Below, in pieces: positions 34,680 to 43,399 of a DNA stretch of 64,000 nt. The stretch spans positions 1 to 64,000 of the forward strand of contig NZ_JAVDDS010000020.1 of NCBI RefSeq assembly GCF_030848475.1, given 5' to 3'. The translations under genes and the position numbers were made by a program. How positions within the stretch are numbered: the stretch's first letter is position 1; the number at the start of each line of letters is the position of its first letter. This DNA comes from Herbivorax alkaliphila (GTDB taxonomy: Bacteria; Bacillota; Clostridia; Acetivibrionales; Acetivibrionaceae). A model generated the notes under the pieces. The model saw only the letters and a program-made list of their open reading frames with translations. It made no database searches and was not told the DNA's origin.

Positions 34680-36359
34680 ATGAAAAAAATTCCTATAGGA
34701 GTAAGTGATTTTAAAAGAATAATAGAAGATGATTATTATTATATAGATAAAACAAATTTTATAAAAGAATTAATAGATTCAGGAAGTGCCATAACACTAT
34801 TGCCAAGACCTCGGAGGTTTGGCAAAACACTTAACATGAGCATGATAAAATACTTCTTTGAAAAAAGTAAAGAAGACAATATGAATTTATTTGATAATTT
34901 GTATATTTATAAATGCGGAGAACAATATAAAAGAGAGCAGGGGAAATACCCTGTAATATACCTAACCTTTAAAGATGTAAAAGAGTTAGATTGGGAAAGC
35001 ACTTTTATTAAATTAAAAAGGGTAATATCTGAAGAATACAGAAGGCTAAAATATGTAAAAGAGGTTTTAGATGAAAGTGAAAAAAGATATTATGATGAAA
35101 TAATAGATGGAACTGCATTAGGTCCTCAATATGAAGATAGTATAAATATGCTAAGTGGATATTTAGCTAAATATTACAAACAAAAAACAATAGTAATAAT
35201 AGATGAATATGATACTCCAATAAATGCAGGTCACATTAATGGTTATACAAAAGAGATAACAAATTTTACAAAGGGGCTTTTTAGTGGAGGTTTAAAAGAT
35301 AATATAAACTTGCATAAAGGAATTATAACTGGAATACTCAGAATATCTAAGGAAAGTATATTTAGCGATATGAATAATTTAGAGGTATGCACAATAATTG
35401 ATGAAAGCTATAGTGATAAATTTGGCTTTACAGAAAATGAAGCCGAAAGACTTCTCGAAGACTATGGTTTAGAAGAAAAATTAGAGGAAATGAAACTATG
35501 GTATAATGGATATAGATTTTGGGAAACAGTAATTTATAACCCTTGGAGTCTGGTTTATTTTGTAAAAAATAAAGGCAGGTTTGAACCTTATTGGGTTAAT
35601 ACAAGCAGTAATGATATTATTAAGACTCTTTTTAAAAATGCACCAAATGAAGTAAAGAGAGATTTAGAGCTATTAATAAAGGGGCGGTCAATTAAAAAAG
35701 AAATAACTCCAAATATAACATATGAAATAATTGAAAAATCTGGTCAGAGTTTATGGACATTCTTTTTATTCTCAGGATATTTAAAGCAGGAAAATGAAGA
35801 AACAATAAACTCAAGAAGAATATTTGAATTAAAAATACCGAATAAAGAAGTTTTGTATATATATCAAAGTACAATAATTAAATGGTTTGATGAAAATGCA
35901 AGTAATTATGATTTAGAGCAGATGATAAAGTTTCTTTTAAATGGAGATGTAGAGACATTTACTTATATGTTTAAAGATTTGATAGCAAAAACCATAAGTT
36001 ATTTTGATCCTACTGGAAAAGAGCCAGAAATGTTTTACCATGCTTTTGTTTTAGGAATGCTTGTACATTTAAATAATAACTATGAAATTAAGTCAAATAG
36101 GGAAAGTGGATATGGTAGATATGATGTAATGCTAATTCCAATTAAAAATATAATTGATAAAAAGTCTATAATAATTGAATTTAAAAAAGTAAATAAAATG
36201 GCAAAGGAGACTATTGAAATTGCAATTGAGAAGGCATTAAAACAAATTGAGGAAAAGAAGTATGAAGAAGAATTACTATCAAAAGGCATACCCCAAAAAG
36301 ATATTATTAAAATTGCCATTGTTTTTGATGGAAAAGAAGTTGAGTTAAAACAAGGCTAA
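34680..36359 (+). CDS. AAA-ATPase-like protein with PD-(D/E)XK nuclease-superfamily C-terminus
   Basis: The 559-residue product matches the widespread family with an N-terminal AAA-ATPase-like domain and a C-terminal PDDEXK_9-type domain. It begins with the typical IGVSDFKRIIEDDYYYIDKT. The nucleotide site is PRPRRFGKTLNMSM (a Walker A variant), and IVIIDEYDTPIN is Walker B. The C-terminal GYGRYDVML...IIIEFKK has the D-x(n)-E-x-K pattern of the nuclease fold. The family is common in anaerobes and often multi-copy; its role is not established. It overlaps the convergent PHP-dockerin gene by 4 nt. Confidence 0.85.
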   Translation: MKKIPIGVSDFKRIIEDDYYYIDKTNFIKELIDSGSAITLLPRPRRFGKTLNMSMIKYFFEKSKEDNMNLFDNLYIYKCGEQYKREQGKYPVIYLTFKDVKELDWESTFIKLKRVISEEYRRLKYVKEVLDESEKRYYDEIIDGTALGPQYEDSINMLSGYLAKYYKQKTIVIIDEYDTPINAGHINGYTKEITNFTKGLFSGGLKDNINLHKGIITGILRISKESIFSDMNNLEVCTIIDESYSDKFGFTENEAERLLEDYGLEEKLEEMKLWYNGYRFWETVIYNPWSLVYFVKNKGRFEPYWVNTSSNDIIKTLFKNAPNEVKRDLELLIKGRSIKKEITPNITYEIIEKSGQSLWTFFLFSGYLKQENEETINSRRIFELKIPNKEVLYIYQSTIIKWFDENASNYDLEQMIKFLLNGDVETFTYMFKDLIAKTISYFDPTGKEPEMFYHAFVLGMLVHLNNNYEIKSNRESGYGRYDVMLIPIKNIIDKKSIIIEFKKVNKMAKETIEIAIEKALKQIEEKKYEEELLSKGIPQKDIIKIAIVFDGKEVELKQG

Positions 36360-37657
36360 TTATCAAGAAGGTAGTTTTTCATATATTCCAAATCCTCTAA
36401 ATCCAAACTTCCTGTGTTGGTTACATCAGCAGCTAAAAGTTTTTCACCAGATAAATGATACTTATTTATGCCGGATAAATGTTTTATTAAAAGGACATAG
36501 TCAGATAAATCCACTATTCCATCGGAGTTTATATCGCCTAAAAGTATTTGGGATTTTTCTATAATGCCAAAAGGCTGAGAGTAACTCAATCCGTGTGACC
36601 CTTTAAGTTTTGCCCTTACATAATTATTAATCTTATCTTGATGGTTGTTTAGATTTATACTTTGACCTGTTGAGATAACCTTGTTATCTGCAATCCACTG
36701 AATGGTGTGGTAGTTTTCACCAGTTATAGTTATTGAATTCATTTCGCTGTCAACTTCTATGTTTTTGATTGTGGGGAAAGAACCTTTAGCATTAGGGCTT
36801 TTGTTATGTCGGTTTTGTACATATAAAGTTACAGTATAAAATGTGCCGTTTTCCATTGAAAAACGTATATTTTCTTCTGTATTTTCAGGCATAATCATCA
36901 TATTAAAGTTGAATCCTATTTCATCTAAACAGTGACTGTCATCGTTAGAAAAACCCCAAACAGGGCGTTCTGGCATTGTGGCTGACAAAATAGTGTCCCA
37001 GGTATTGATAAAGCTATCCATATTTCCGTGTCTATAATTTAGCATTTCAATTCCAACACATGAAGGATATTTTAAAAACAAGTTAATATATTTATTTGCA
37101 TTATCATTAATTGGGTGGTTTATATGTGATATTCCACCGGTTTTTTCACAATTAGCAATATTATCTTTTAGTGTGGCATCGCAACTATTATTATACTTTG
37201 TCCAAAAGGTGTTAAGGTGATTTATGTTCATTGACTGTTCATTGGCAAAGGGAACATTTTTCATGCCTCTACTATTTCTGCCAAAACCTATATTAATTTC
37301 ATTTAAACGCTCAGTAGTCAAATAATCGTCAGGGTTTCTATCATTTCTATCCCAAGAAGTACTGATGAAATCGTGGTCAGTAATTGCCAGAATGTCATAA
37401 CCTATACGATAGTAATATTCAATCATTTCTTTTGGAGAATTTTCTCCATCACTTTCAGTTGTATGAGTGTGAAAATTGGCTTTATACTGGTTAAAGTCAT
37501 GCCACTCAACAGATTCATAGGGATTTAGTATTTTATAGTTTGTTATAGTTTTTGCAGGTTCTTTTGCATATACTGTAACAGTGTTGAAAATTATATTAAT
37601 AAATAAAAATGCAAAAACTAAAAAAGCAGAAAAGTTCTTCTTAATAGAATTAATCAT
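36356..37657 (-). CDS. Secreted PHP-domain phosphoesterase-like protein with C-terminal dockerin
   Basis: The 433-residue product has a signal peptide (about 1-31), a PHP-type metal-dependent domain (about 58-300) and a C-terminal dockerin (about 371-433). PHP motifs are FHTHTTESDG, AITDHDF, GISHINHP and an Asp/His pair in NDDSH, enough for a metal centre. In the dockerin the first loop is normal (DINSDGIVD) while the second (DVTNTGSLD) is degenerate. Substrates could be phosphate or other esters of extracellular polymers. It is the only C-terminal dockerin of the four in this window, and it is not close in sequence to the other three. Confidence 0.82.
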   Translation of the reverse strand: MINSIKKNFSAFLVFAFLFINIIFNTVTVYAKEPAKTITNYKILNPYESVEWHDFNQYKANFHTHTTESDGENSPKEMIEYYYRIGYDILAITDHDFISTSWDRNDRNPDDYLTTERLNEINIGFGRNSRGMKNVPFANEQSMNINHLNTFWTKYNNSCDATLKDNIANCEKTGGISHINHPINDNANKYINLFLKYPSCVGIEMLNYRHGNMDSFINTWDTILSATMPERPVWGFSNDDSHCLDEIGFNFNMMIMPENTEENIRFSMENGTFYTVTLYVQNRHNKSPNAKGSFPTIKNIEVDSEMNSITITGENYHTIQWIADNKVISTGQSINLNNHQDKINNYVRAKLKGSHGLSYSQPFGIIEKSQILLGDINSDGIVDLSDYVLLIKHLSGINKYHLSGEKLLAADVTNTGSLDLEDLEYMKNYLLDN

Positions 37658-37898
37658 ATACTCATCTCCATAAATATTATTTGTCAGGTTGCGATGAATT
37701 AATCGGTGAAGATATTAGTACAAATTCTAGAATTAAGAAACAAATACATTAAATAGATTGACTTAGCGAGCGAGATTAGAAAAGTTCCAATTAAGTTTTT
37801 AAAGTTTGAAATATAAAAGAGACCGTTTAAATATATTATACAATATTTTATAAAATTAATATATAGTAAAAATGGCACAGATAAATGCTTCTTATAGT
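37658..37898. other. Gene-free region upstream of the PHP-dockerin gene
   Basis: AT-rich and without an ORF. On the minus strand it contains an aCCGATTA like a sigma-D -10, but no TAAA at the right distance. Otherwise I see nothing until the dispersed repeat at 37899. Confidence 0.3.
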
Positions 37899-37958
37899 GA
37901 ACTCGTTTAGCTAAAGCTAAACATCAAAGCTTTAGAAGGAGTCTTAGAAGAAGATAAA
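37899..37958 (+). repeat. Dispersed 60-nt hairpin repeat, copy 2
   Basis: Matches 17746-17805 with 7 differences over 60 nt, including the same CTAAAGC/GCTTTAG stem. It lies between the divergent PHP-dockerin and sensor-kinase genes. Confidence 0.75.
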
Positions 37959-37999
37959 AATATAGAAAGATGGCTATTTAAAATAAAATGTTGAATTTA

Positions 38000-38027
38000 T
38001 AAAATAAACCTTCAAATTTTCCGATAA
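38000..38027 (+). promoter_or_regulatory. Sigma-D (FliA-type) promoter of the LacI-like sensor kinase
   Basis: TAAA (38000-38003), a 16-nt spacer and tCCGATAA (38020-38027) match the flagellar sigma consensus, with the same spacing as the motAB and chemoreceptor promoters. The start codon is about 80 nt downstream. Confidence 0.7.
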
Positions 38028-38109
38028 AGAAAATATAACATAAATATTTAGGTGATGGATAAATTTGAAATAATGTTTCCGATTTTTTTTATAAACATAG
38101 GAGGAAATT

Positions 38110-40239
38110 ATGAAAAAACGAAAAACCATTGGAATTATGATAAATAGCTTGGACGGTAGTTTTTCTAGTAATTTCTGGCTAATGATAAAAAAGGCTGTTG
38201 AAAAAAATGATTGTAATTTAATCATTTATGAAGGAAGAGGTTTAAATTATGCTTCAGATCTTACTAAAAAGCATACCATTGTGTATGGTTTCATAGATAA
38301 AAGAAGAATTGAGGGATTAATACTTACTTCTACAGTAGCGGATTATATGTCTTATGAGGAAGTAGATAAATTGCTTCAACGATTTGAAGGCATACCCATG
38401 GTATCAATTGGGCAAATTATAGCTAGAGGGACAAGTATATTGGTTGATAATAAGATGGGAATGAAGAGTCAAATAAGACATTTAATTAATGACCATGAAT
38501 ACAGAAAAATTGCATTTGTAAAAGGTCCAAGAGGTAATTATGAAGCAATAGAAAGGTATCAGGCTTATTTGGAAGTTTTAGAAGAAAACAGTATAAGAGT
38601 AGACGAAAATATAATTTTTGAAGGGGATTTTTCTTCTCAAGAAGGATACAAAATAATGAAGGAAATAATCGCCAAAGGCATTGAATATGATGCGATAGTT
38701 TTTTCAAATGATGATATGGCATTAGCTGCTTTAAAAGCTATAGAAGAGGTATCTAAAAACCAAGAAATTGATGTTAGTAAAAGGAAAGTTATATGTGGCT
38801 TTGATGACTCAACCAATGCAAAATTAGCAAAACCCTCATTGACCACTGTAAGACAGCCTATTGAAGAAATTTGCGATAATGCAGTTAAAATATTGCTGGA
38901 AAAAATTGATGGAAAAGAAAAGGAGAAAATTGTAAAACACCCTGCAGTATTAGTAAAAAGGGAATCATGTGGATGTAAGCATGAAATAACTAGCTGCGAA
39001 AGGGTAAATAAAAATATAGAACTAGTTCCCAATGTGGGAATTCATGTTATGCTACAAACATTTTCTCTAGATAAATTATATGATAACATCACTGAAGTTT
39101 CGAAAAAATGTAACATAAGAAGTTGTTTTGTATCTACATACTTTGAAGGTACAATTATATACAAAAGCACAGCCTTATTGGATAAATCTTTTAGTATTCC
39201 TGAGAAATCTCAACTGGTATATGCATTTTACAATAACGAGAGAATTAAAATAGAAGAAGATAAAAAATACTTTAATACAAAAGATATCGTACCGGATTGT
39301 TTTTTACCTGAGGACAGAAGATTTATTTATCTTGTAAATCCATTATTTTTTGATGAAGATCAATTTGGTTTTGTATGTTTTGAAATAGTTAATGAAGATG
39401 TGGCTAATTTAGAAGGTTTGAGAGGAGAGATAAGCAATACGTTAAAAGGTGCACTTACAATGTTGGAAAGAGACAAAATGGAAAAAATTCTTCTTGAAAG
39501 TGAGCGTTTAGCTTCATTAGGTCAATTAATGGGGGGGATTTCTCACAATTTAATGTCACCTATTATGTCTATATCAGGAATACAGGCTGCTATGGATGAA
39601 ATGATAGATGAATACAGTGAATCAATAACGGATCCTGAAGTCACTGTTGAAGATCATATTGAAATATCTAAAGAAATGAGAATGTGGAATGACAAATTAA
39701 AAGAATATAACTCATATATGTCAAAAGTTATTTCAAAAGTTAAATCACAAACTGTCCTATTGAATTCAAACATTACAAGCGAATTTACAATAGAAGAAGT
39801 TTTAGACAGAATTAAAATTATTAAAAATAACAACACTACAATAAAAAATTGTAATTTAAACATCGAAACAGATATTAATATTAAAACAAAAATATCAGGA
39901 GATATAAGTAATTTAATGCAAATAGTTGAAAATCTAATTCTTAATGCAATTGACGCATATGATGAAAAAGAAGATGCACCAATTGATATAAATATCTATT
40001 CAGATGGGAATTCAGTTATATTTAAAATCAGGGATTATGGAGAGGGAATATCTGAGGGGTATAAAGATAAAATATTTAAATCTATGGTGACCTCAAAAGG
40101 TAAAAAAGGAGTTGGTTTAAGTCTTCTTTTATCTTATTCGACTATAAAAGGCAGGTTTGGTGGAGAAATGTGGTTTGAAGATCCAGAGGGTAAAGGTAGT
40201 ATTTTTTACATGTCAATACCTGTGAGGAAATCAGCTTAA
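38110..40239 (+). CDS. Soluble histidine kinase with N-terminal LacI-type ligand-binding domain
   Basis: The 709-residue product has no signal peptide or membrane helix. Residues about 5-285 form a type I periplasmic-binding fold as in LacI regulators without the HTH (TIGIMINSLDG, IVFSNDDMALAALKAI, VICGFDDS, SLTTVRQP, ending RESCGC). A middle region (about 295-455) resembles a GAF-like sensor. A kinase core follows, with the H-box ASLGQLMGGISHNLMSP (His at 479) and an HATPase domain with N box ENLILNAIDAY, DYGEGIS and KGVGLSLLLSY. It probably senses a cytoplasmic ligand. No response regulator is adjacent. GGAGGAAATT precedes the ATG and a sigma-D-type promoter lies upstream. Confidence 0.85.
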   Translation: MKKRKTIGIMINSLDGSFSSNFWLMIKKAVEKNDCNLIIYEGRGLNYASDLTKKHTIVYGFIDKRRIEGLILTSTVADYMSYEEVDKLLQRFEGIPMVSIGQIIARGTSILVDNKMGMKSQIRHLINDHEYRKIAFVKGPRGNYEAIERYQAYLEVLEENSIRVDENIIFEGDFSSQEGYKIMKEIIAKGIEYDAIVFSNDDMALAALKAIEEVSKNQEIDVSKRKVICGFDDSTNAKLAKPSLTTVRQPIEEICDNAVKILLEKIDGKEKEKIVKHPAVLVKRESCGCKHEITSCERVNKNIELVPNVGIHVMLQTFSLDKLYDNITEVSKKCNIRSCFVSTYFEGTIIYKSTALLDKSFSIPEKSQLVYAFYNNERIKIEEDKKYFNTKDIVPDCFLPEDRRFIYLVNPLFFDEDQFGFVCFEIVNEDVANLEGLRGEISNTLKGALTMLERDKMEKILLESERLASLGQLMGGISHNLMSPIMSISGIQAAMDEMIDEYSESITDPEVTVEDHIEISKEMRMWNDKLKEYNSYMSKVISKVKSQTVLLNSNITSEFTIEEVLDRIKIIKNNNTTIKNCNLNIETDINIKTKISGDISNLMQIVENLILNAIDAYDEKEDAPIDINIYSDGNSVIFKIRDYGEGISEGYKDKIFKSMVTSKGKKGVGLSLLLSYSTIKGRFGGEMWFEDPEGKGSIFYMSIPVRKSA

Positions 40240-40314
40240 AAAAGTTATTATTCAACACTTTACTCTATCTGAATCTTCGATTTTTAGCTTTAGCTTAGCC
40301 ATTACTAAACCACT

Positions 40315-41520
40315 CTACTCATCTTTAGATTTTTTTATAGAAAATGTTAAAATACAGGCTGCTACTAAAAATAAGCCGGATACAAGGTAAGAATAGTTGT
40401 AGCTGTCTGTTAAATCAAATAGTTTACCTGCTAAAAGAGGTCCTGTTACTCCTGCCAGTCCCCATGAAGTAAAAACAAAACCATAGTTTGTGCCAAGATT
40501 TTTAGTTCCATAGTTTTGAGCTGTAACTGCCGGGAATATTGAAAAAAGAGCACCATAACCAAGACCAGTAACTGCAACACCTAAAGCAAGTAACAAAGGT
40601 GTGGTATACTGACTAAAAAGAAAAATGTTTATAGCCTGTAAGGAAAAAACAAAAAGCATAGTTTTTATAGCACCAAGTTTGTCACAAACCAAACCTCCAA
40701 CAATTCTCCCAAGGGTATTAAATATCGCCAATAAAACTACAAAATAAAATCCTTCTTCCCAACCTGCCTGTTTGCTTGCTATTCTGGTAATATGTCCTAT
40801 TAGCATAAGACCCGCAGAAGCAGAAAAGGTATACATAATCCACAGTTTGTAAAAATCAAAGGTTTTGAGCATTTCTTGCCAAGAAAACTCCTGTTTGAAA
40901 TCAGATTTCATAGATTTCTTTTTGGTACTTTTATTATTAATTTTATCTATATAAGCTTCAGATGGGTTTACTAAAAGCTGAGATAGAGTAATAAGAATTA
41001 TTAGTGCAAAAAATCCAAGCATGATAAAAGAATTAGATACTCCAAAGTTGTCTATAAGCATGTTTGTAAGAGGTGAGATATATACTCCAGCAAAGCCAAC
41101 TCCTGATACAACTATACCTGATATGAAACCTTTTTTCTCTAGTGGAAACCATTTAACAGCAGGAGGAGTTGTGGCAGCGTAACAAAAACCTATTCCTGCA
41201 CCACCCATTAAGCCATAGGTTAGTGTCATTAAATAAGGGTTTGTTACAAATCCAGATAGTATTAAACCACCGCCCAGTAAAATTCCTCCAAAAATCGAGC
41301 TTAAACGTGGACCCTTAAGATCTTGTATCCTACCAGCAAAAATCATTATAAGGGAAAAAGAAACAATAGATATAGTATAAGGTAGCTGGGCCTGTGTGCT
41401 ATTCCAATCAAGCTCATCAATTAAAGCTTCACCCATAATGCTCCAAATATATAGCAGTCCTAAAATTAAGTTAATACCTGTTGCAGCTGAAGTTACAATC
41501 CAACCTTTTGATTTATTCAT
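40315..41520 (-). CDS. MFS transporter of the oxalate/formate antiporter (OFA) family
   Basis: The 401-residue membrane protein has 12 predicted helices and OFA features: the first helix NLILGLLYIWSIMGEAL, GRIQDLKGPR in the loop 2-3 motif, GFCYAATTPPAVKWFPLEKKGFISG and a second-half loop GRIVGGLVCDKLG. Substrates of the family are small carboxylates; this one cannot be assigned. GGAGGCA precedes the ATG. It appears monocistronic. Confidence 0.88.
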   Translation of the reverse strand: MNKSKGWIVTSAATGINLILGLLYIWSIMGEALIDELDWNSTQAQLPYTISIVSFSLIMIFAGRIQDLKGPRLSSIFGGILLGGGLILSGFVTNPYLMTLTYGLMGGAGIGFCYAATTPPAVKWFPLEKKGFISGIVVSGVGFAGVYISPLTNMLIDNFGVSNSFIMLGFFALIILITLSQLLVNPSEAYIDKINNKSTKKKSMKSDFKQEFSWQEMLKTFDFYKLWIMYTFSASAGLMLIGHITRIASKQAGWEEGFYFVVLLAIFNTLGRIVGGLVCDKLGAIKTMLFVFSLQAINIFLFSQYTTPLLLALGVAVTGLGYGALFSIFPAVTAQNYGTKNLGTNYGFVFTSWGLAGVTGPLLAGKLFDLTDSYNYSYLVSGLFLVAACILTFSIKKSKDE

Positions 41521-41711
41521 TTATATGCCTCCTTAAATAATACTCAAATATTATACAACATACCATGGTTTTATCGCAAGAACTAAGATGAAAAAATTGA
41601 AAATAGAGCCTACTTTTATTAAATACACCCCTATATTCCCCATTATTGGACATATGGTTTATATTTTGTTATCATAGCCTCATACTTAATTTATAAAGGA
41701 GATATTTTAGT

Positions 41712-42464
41712 ATGAATAATAATCAGATAGTTGCTAAAGTTGGAGAAAAGGAAATTACAAAAAGAGATGTGGAAGGGGTTTTGAGAAATGTTGACCCTAA
41801 AATAGCTGCTCAGTTTAACAATCCAGAGGGAATCAAAAGGCTTATAAGTCAATTGGCACAACAGGAACTTTTTTATTTAGAGGCAAAAGAAAATGATCTA
41901 GAAAAAGATGCTGACTTTATTAAAGAAGTTGAAAGGGTAAAGGAAAATTTACTTAGGCAATATGCTATAAATAAATTTTTAGGTGCGGTAACAGCTAGCG
42001 AAGATGAGATGCAGGAATTTTACGAAGCAAACAAACAAAATTTTGTTCAGCCAGAGTCCATTAAAGCCAGTCATATTCTTGTTAAAGAAGAGGATGATGC
42101 AAATAAAGTTCTTTCTGAGTTGGATAGTGGAATGAAGTTTGAAGATGCTGCAAAAAAGTATTCTATGTGTCCGTCAAAAGAAAAAGGTGGAGATTTAGGA
42201 TTTTTCTCAAAAGGTAGAATGGTTCCGGAATTTGAAGAAGTTGCATTTTCCTTGGATAAAGAAGAACTTACAAAAGAGCCAGTAAAAACTCAATTTGGAT
42301 ATCACATTATAAAGAGAACAGGAAAAAGAGAACAAATGGAGATGACCTTTGCTGAAGCTAAAGATAAGGTTAAGTCTCAATTAATATCTCAAAAACAGGA
42401 AAAAGTTTATTTTGATAAAGTAAATGAGCTAAAAGGTAAATATGAAATTAAAATGTTTGTATAA
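41712..42464 (+). CDS. Parvulin-type peptidyl-prolyl isomerase, SurA/PrsA-like
   Basis: The 250-residue product has a SurA-like N-terminal helical part (about 1-110) and a parvulin rotamase domain (about 115-210). The latter shows IKASHILVKEEDDA, FEDAAKKYSMCPSKEKGGDLGFFSKGRMVPEFEEVAF and TQFGYHIIKRTG. Unlike PrsA it has no signal peptide or lipobox, so it probably acts in the cytoplasm as a foldase or chaperone. A hairpin at 42531-42572 follows. Confidence 0.9.
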   Translation: MNNNQIVAKVGEKEITKRDVEGVLRNVDPKIAAQFNNPEGIKRLISQLAQQELFYLEAKENDLEKDADFIKEVERVKENLLRQYAINKFLGAVTASEDEMQEFYEANKQNFVQPESIKASHILVKEEDDANKVLSELDSGMKFEDAAKKYSMCPSKEKGGDLGFFSKGRMVPEFEEVAFSLDKEELTKEPVKTQFGYHIIKRTGKREQMEMTFAEAKDKVKSQLISQKQEKVYFDKVNELKGKYEIKMFV

Positions 42465-42530
42465 TTACAAAGAATATTAAGTTTGTGTATGTATGAGAAC
42501 ATACTAACATTATTAAATTAACTGATTTTC

Positions 42531-42572
42531 TTAAAATGCTAAATAGAGTCAAAGCTCTATCTGGCATTTTAA
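42531..42572. terminator. Bidirectional terminator between convergent genes
   Basis: TTAAAATGC and ATAGAG pair with CTCTAT and GCATTTTAA, with a 3-nt internal loop on each side. It lies between the parvulin gene and the convergent YdjM-like gene, and touches the end of the latter. Confidence 0.65.
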
Positions 42573-43303
42573 GAGAAAAAAGTTGATTTTATTATAATTG
42601 AAACTGAAACAATACAAAAAACTGATTCTATTATACTTCCTGTTTTAAAAGTTAGAGGGAATGAATACTTTTTCTTTAGAGGAAATAAAAGAGTCACACC
42701 TTTTTGCGTGCACATATCTCCTAATATGTGACTTAGCATACCAATACAGAAAATTAATGAGTAGTCGGATACATTATAAAAATCAAAAGTATATCTTAAA
42801 GTGATGAATGCTAAAATTACAGCCATAAAAGAATGGGAATATCCCCTATGTTTTGAAAGCAATAGAGATATTAAGTATAGACCTAATAACACTAGTGGGG
42901 TATTTTGGTATAAAAACCCTGTAATTATTAATGCAGATGAAATTAATATGATTGTAACCTTTTTCATAATATTAAAAACTTTTGATGAAATATTATTAAG
43001 ATTAAGCCCCCCTAAAATTATTAGTGAAATAAACAAGTATATGTATTCGCTGTCCTTAAGGAGCATAGCTCCAATGATTCCTAATAATGCGAAAGTGAAA
43101 TTCACAAAGGTCTTTATATACTTTAGTTTTATTGGACTAAATGTATTAGATATAGTTGATTTACCAGTATCTATGTCGCATATAAGAGAACCGGCAAATG
43201 CAAAAGCATATGGCAGCAGCTTTTCAGCTCCTGTAATATTGTTTGTTATAGGTAAGCTGCTTGCGGCAGCAAGACCAATTAAAGCGTGAGTATATCCCTT
43301 CAT
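42569..43303 (-). CDS. YdjM/DUF457-family membrane protein (predicted metal-dependent hydrolase)
   Basis: The 244-residue membrane protein shows the family motifs MKGYTHALIGLAAA, SLICDIDTGKSTISN, HRGYSHSF and MLSHILGDMCTQKGVTLLFP. The conserved His/Asp residues suggest a metal site at the membrane face. Members have been called metal-dependent hydrolases without a defined substrate. AAGGGG precedes the ATG. Confidence 0.87.
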   Translation of the reverse strand: MKGYTHALIGLAAASSLPITNNITGAEKLLPYAFAFAGSLICDIDTGKSTISNTFSPIKLKYIKTFVNFTFALLGIIGAMLLKDSEYIYLFISLIILGGLNLNNISSKVFNIMKKVTIILISSALIITGFLYQNTPLVLLGLYLISLLLSKHRGYSHSFMAVILAFITLRYTFDFYNVSDYSLIFCIGMLSHILGDMCTQKGVTLLFPLKKKYSFPLTFKTGSIIESVFCIVSVSIIIKSTFFS

Positions 43304-43371
43304 TTTTACCCCTTATCTTAAGTATGTTGTTTACAATTATATTATAGTATTATTGCAGTGTTTTGAAAAGT

Positions 43372-43395
43372 AACCAGGGGGACAGTCCCCTTGGT
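43372..43395. repeat. REP-like palindrome type A, copy 2
   Basis: AACCAGGGGGACAGTCCCCTTGGT repeats the core of 18580-18606 with one base lost. It lies between the YdjM-like gene and the end of the phospholipase D gene. Confidence 0.8.
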
Positions 43396-43399
43396 ATTG

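Noticed and set aside
37681-37760. Fourth sigma-D promoter, minus strand, upstream of the PHP-dockerin gene
   Set aside because: A CCGATTA is present on the minus strand, but the position 16 nt upstream reads GAAT and not TAAA, so only half of the motif is there.
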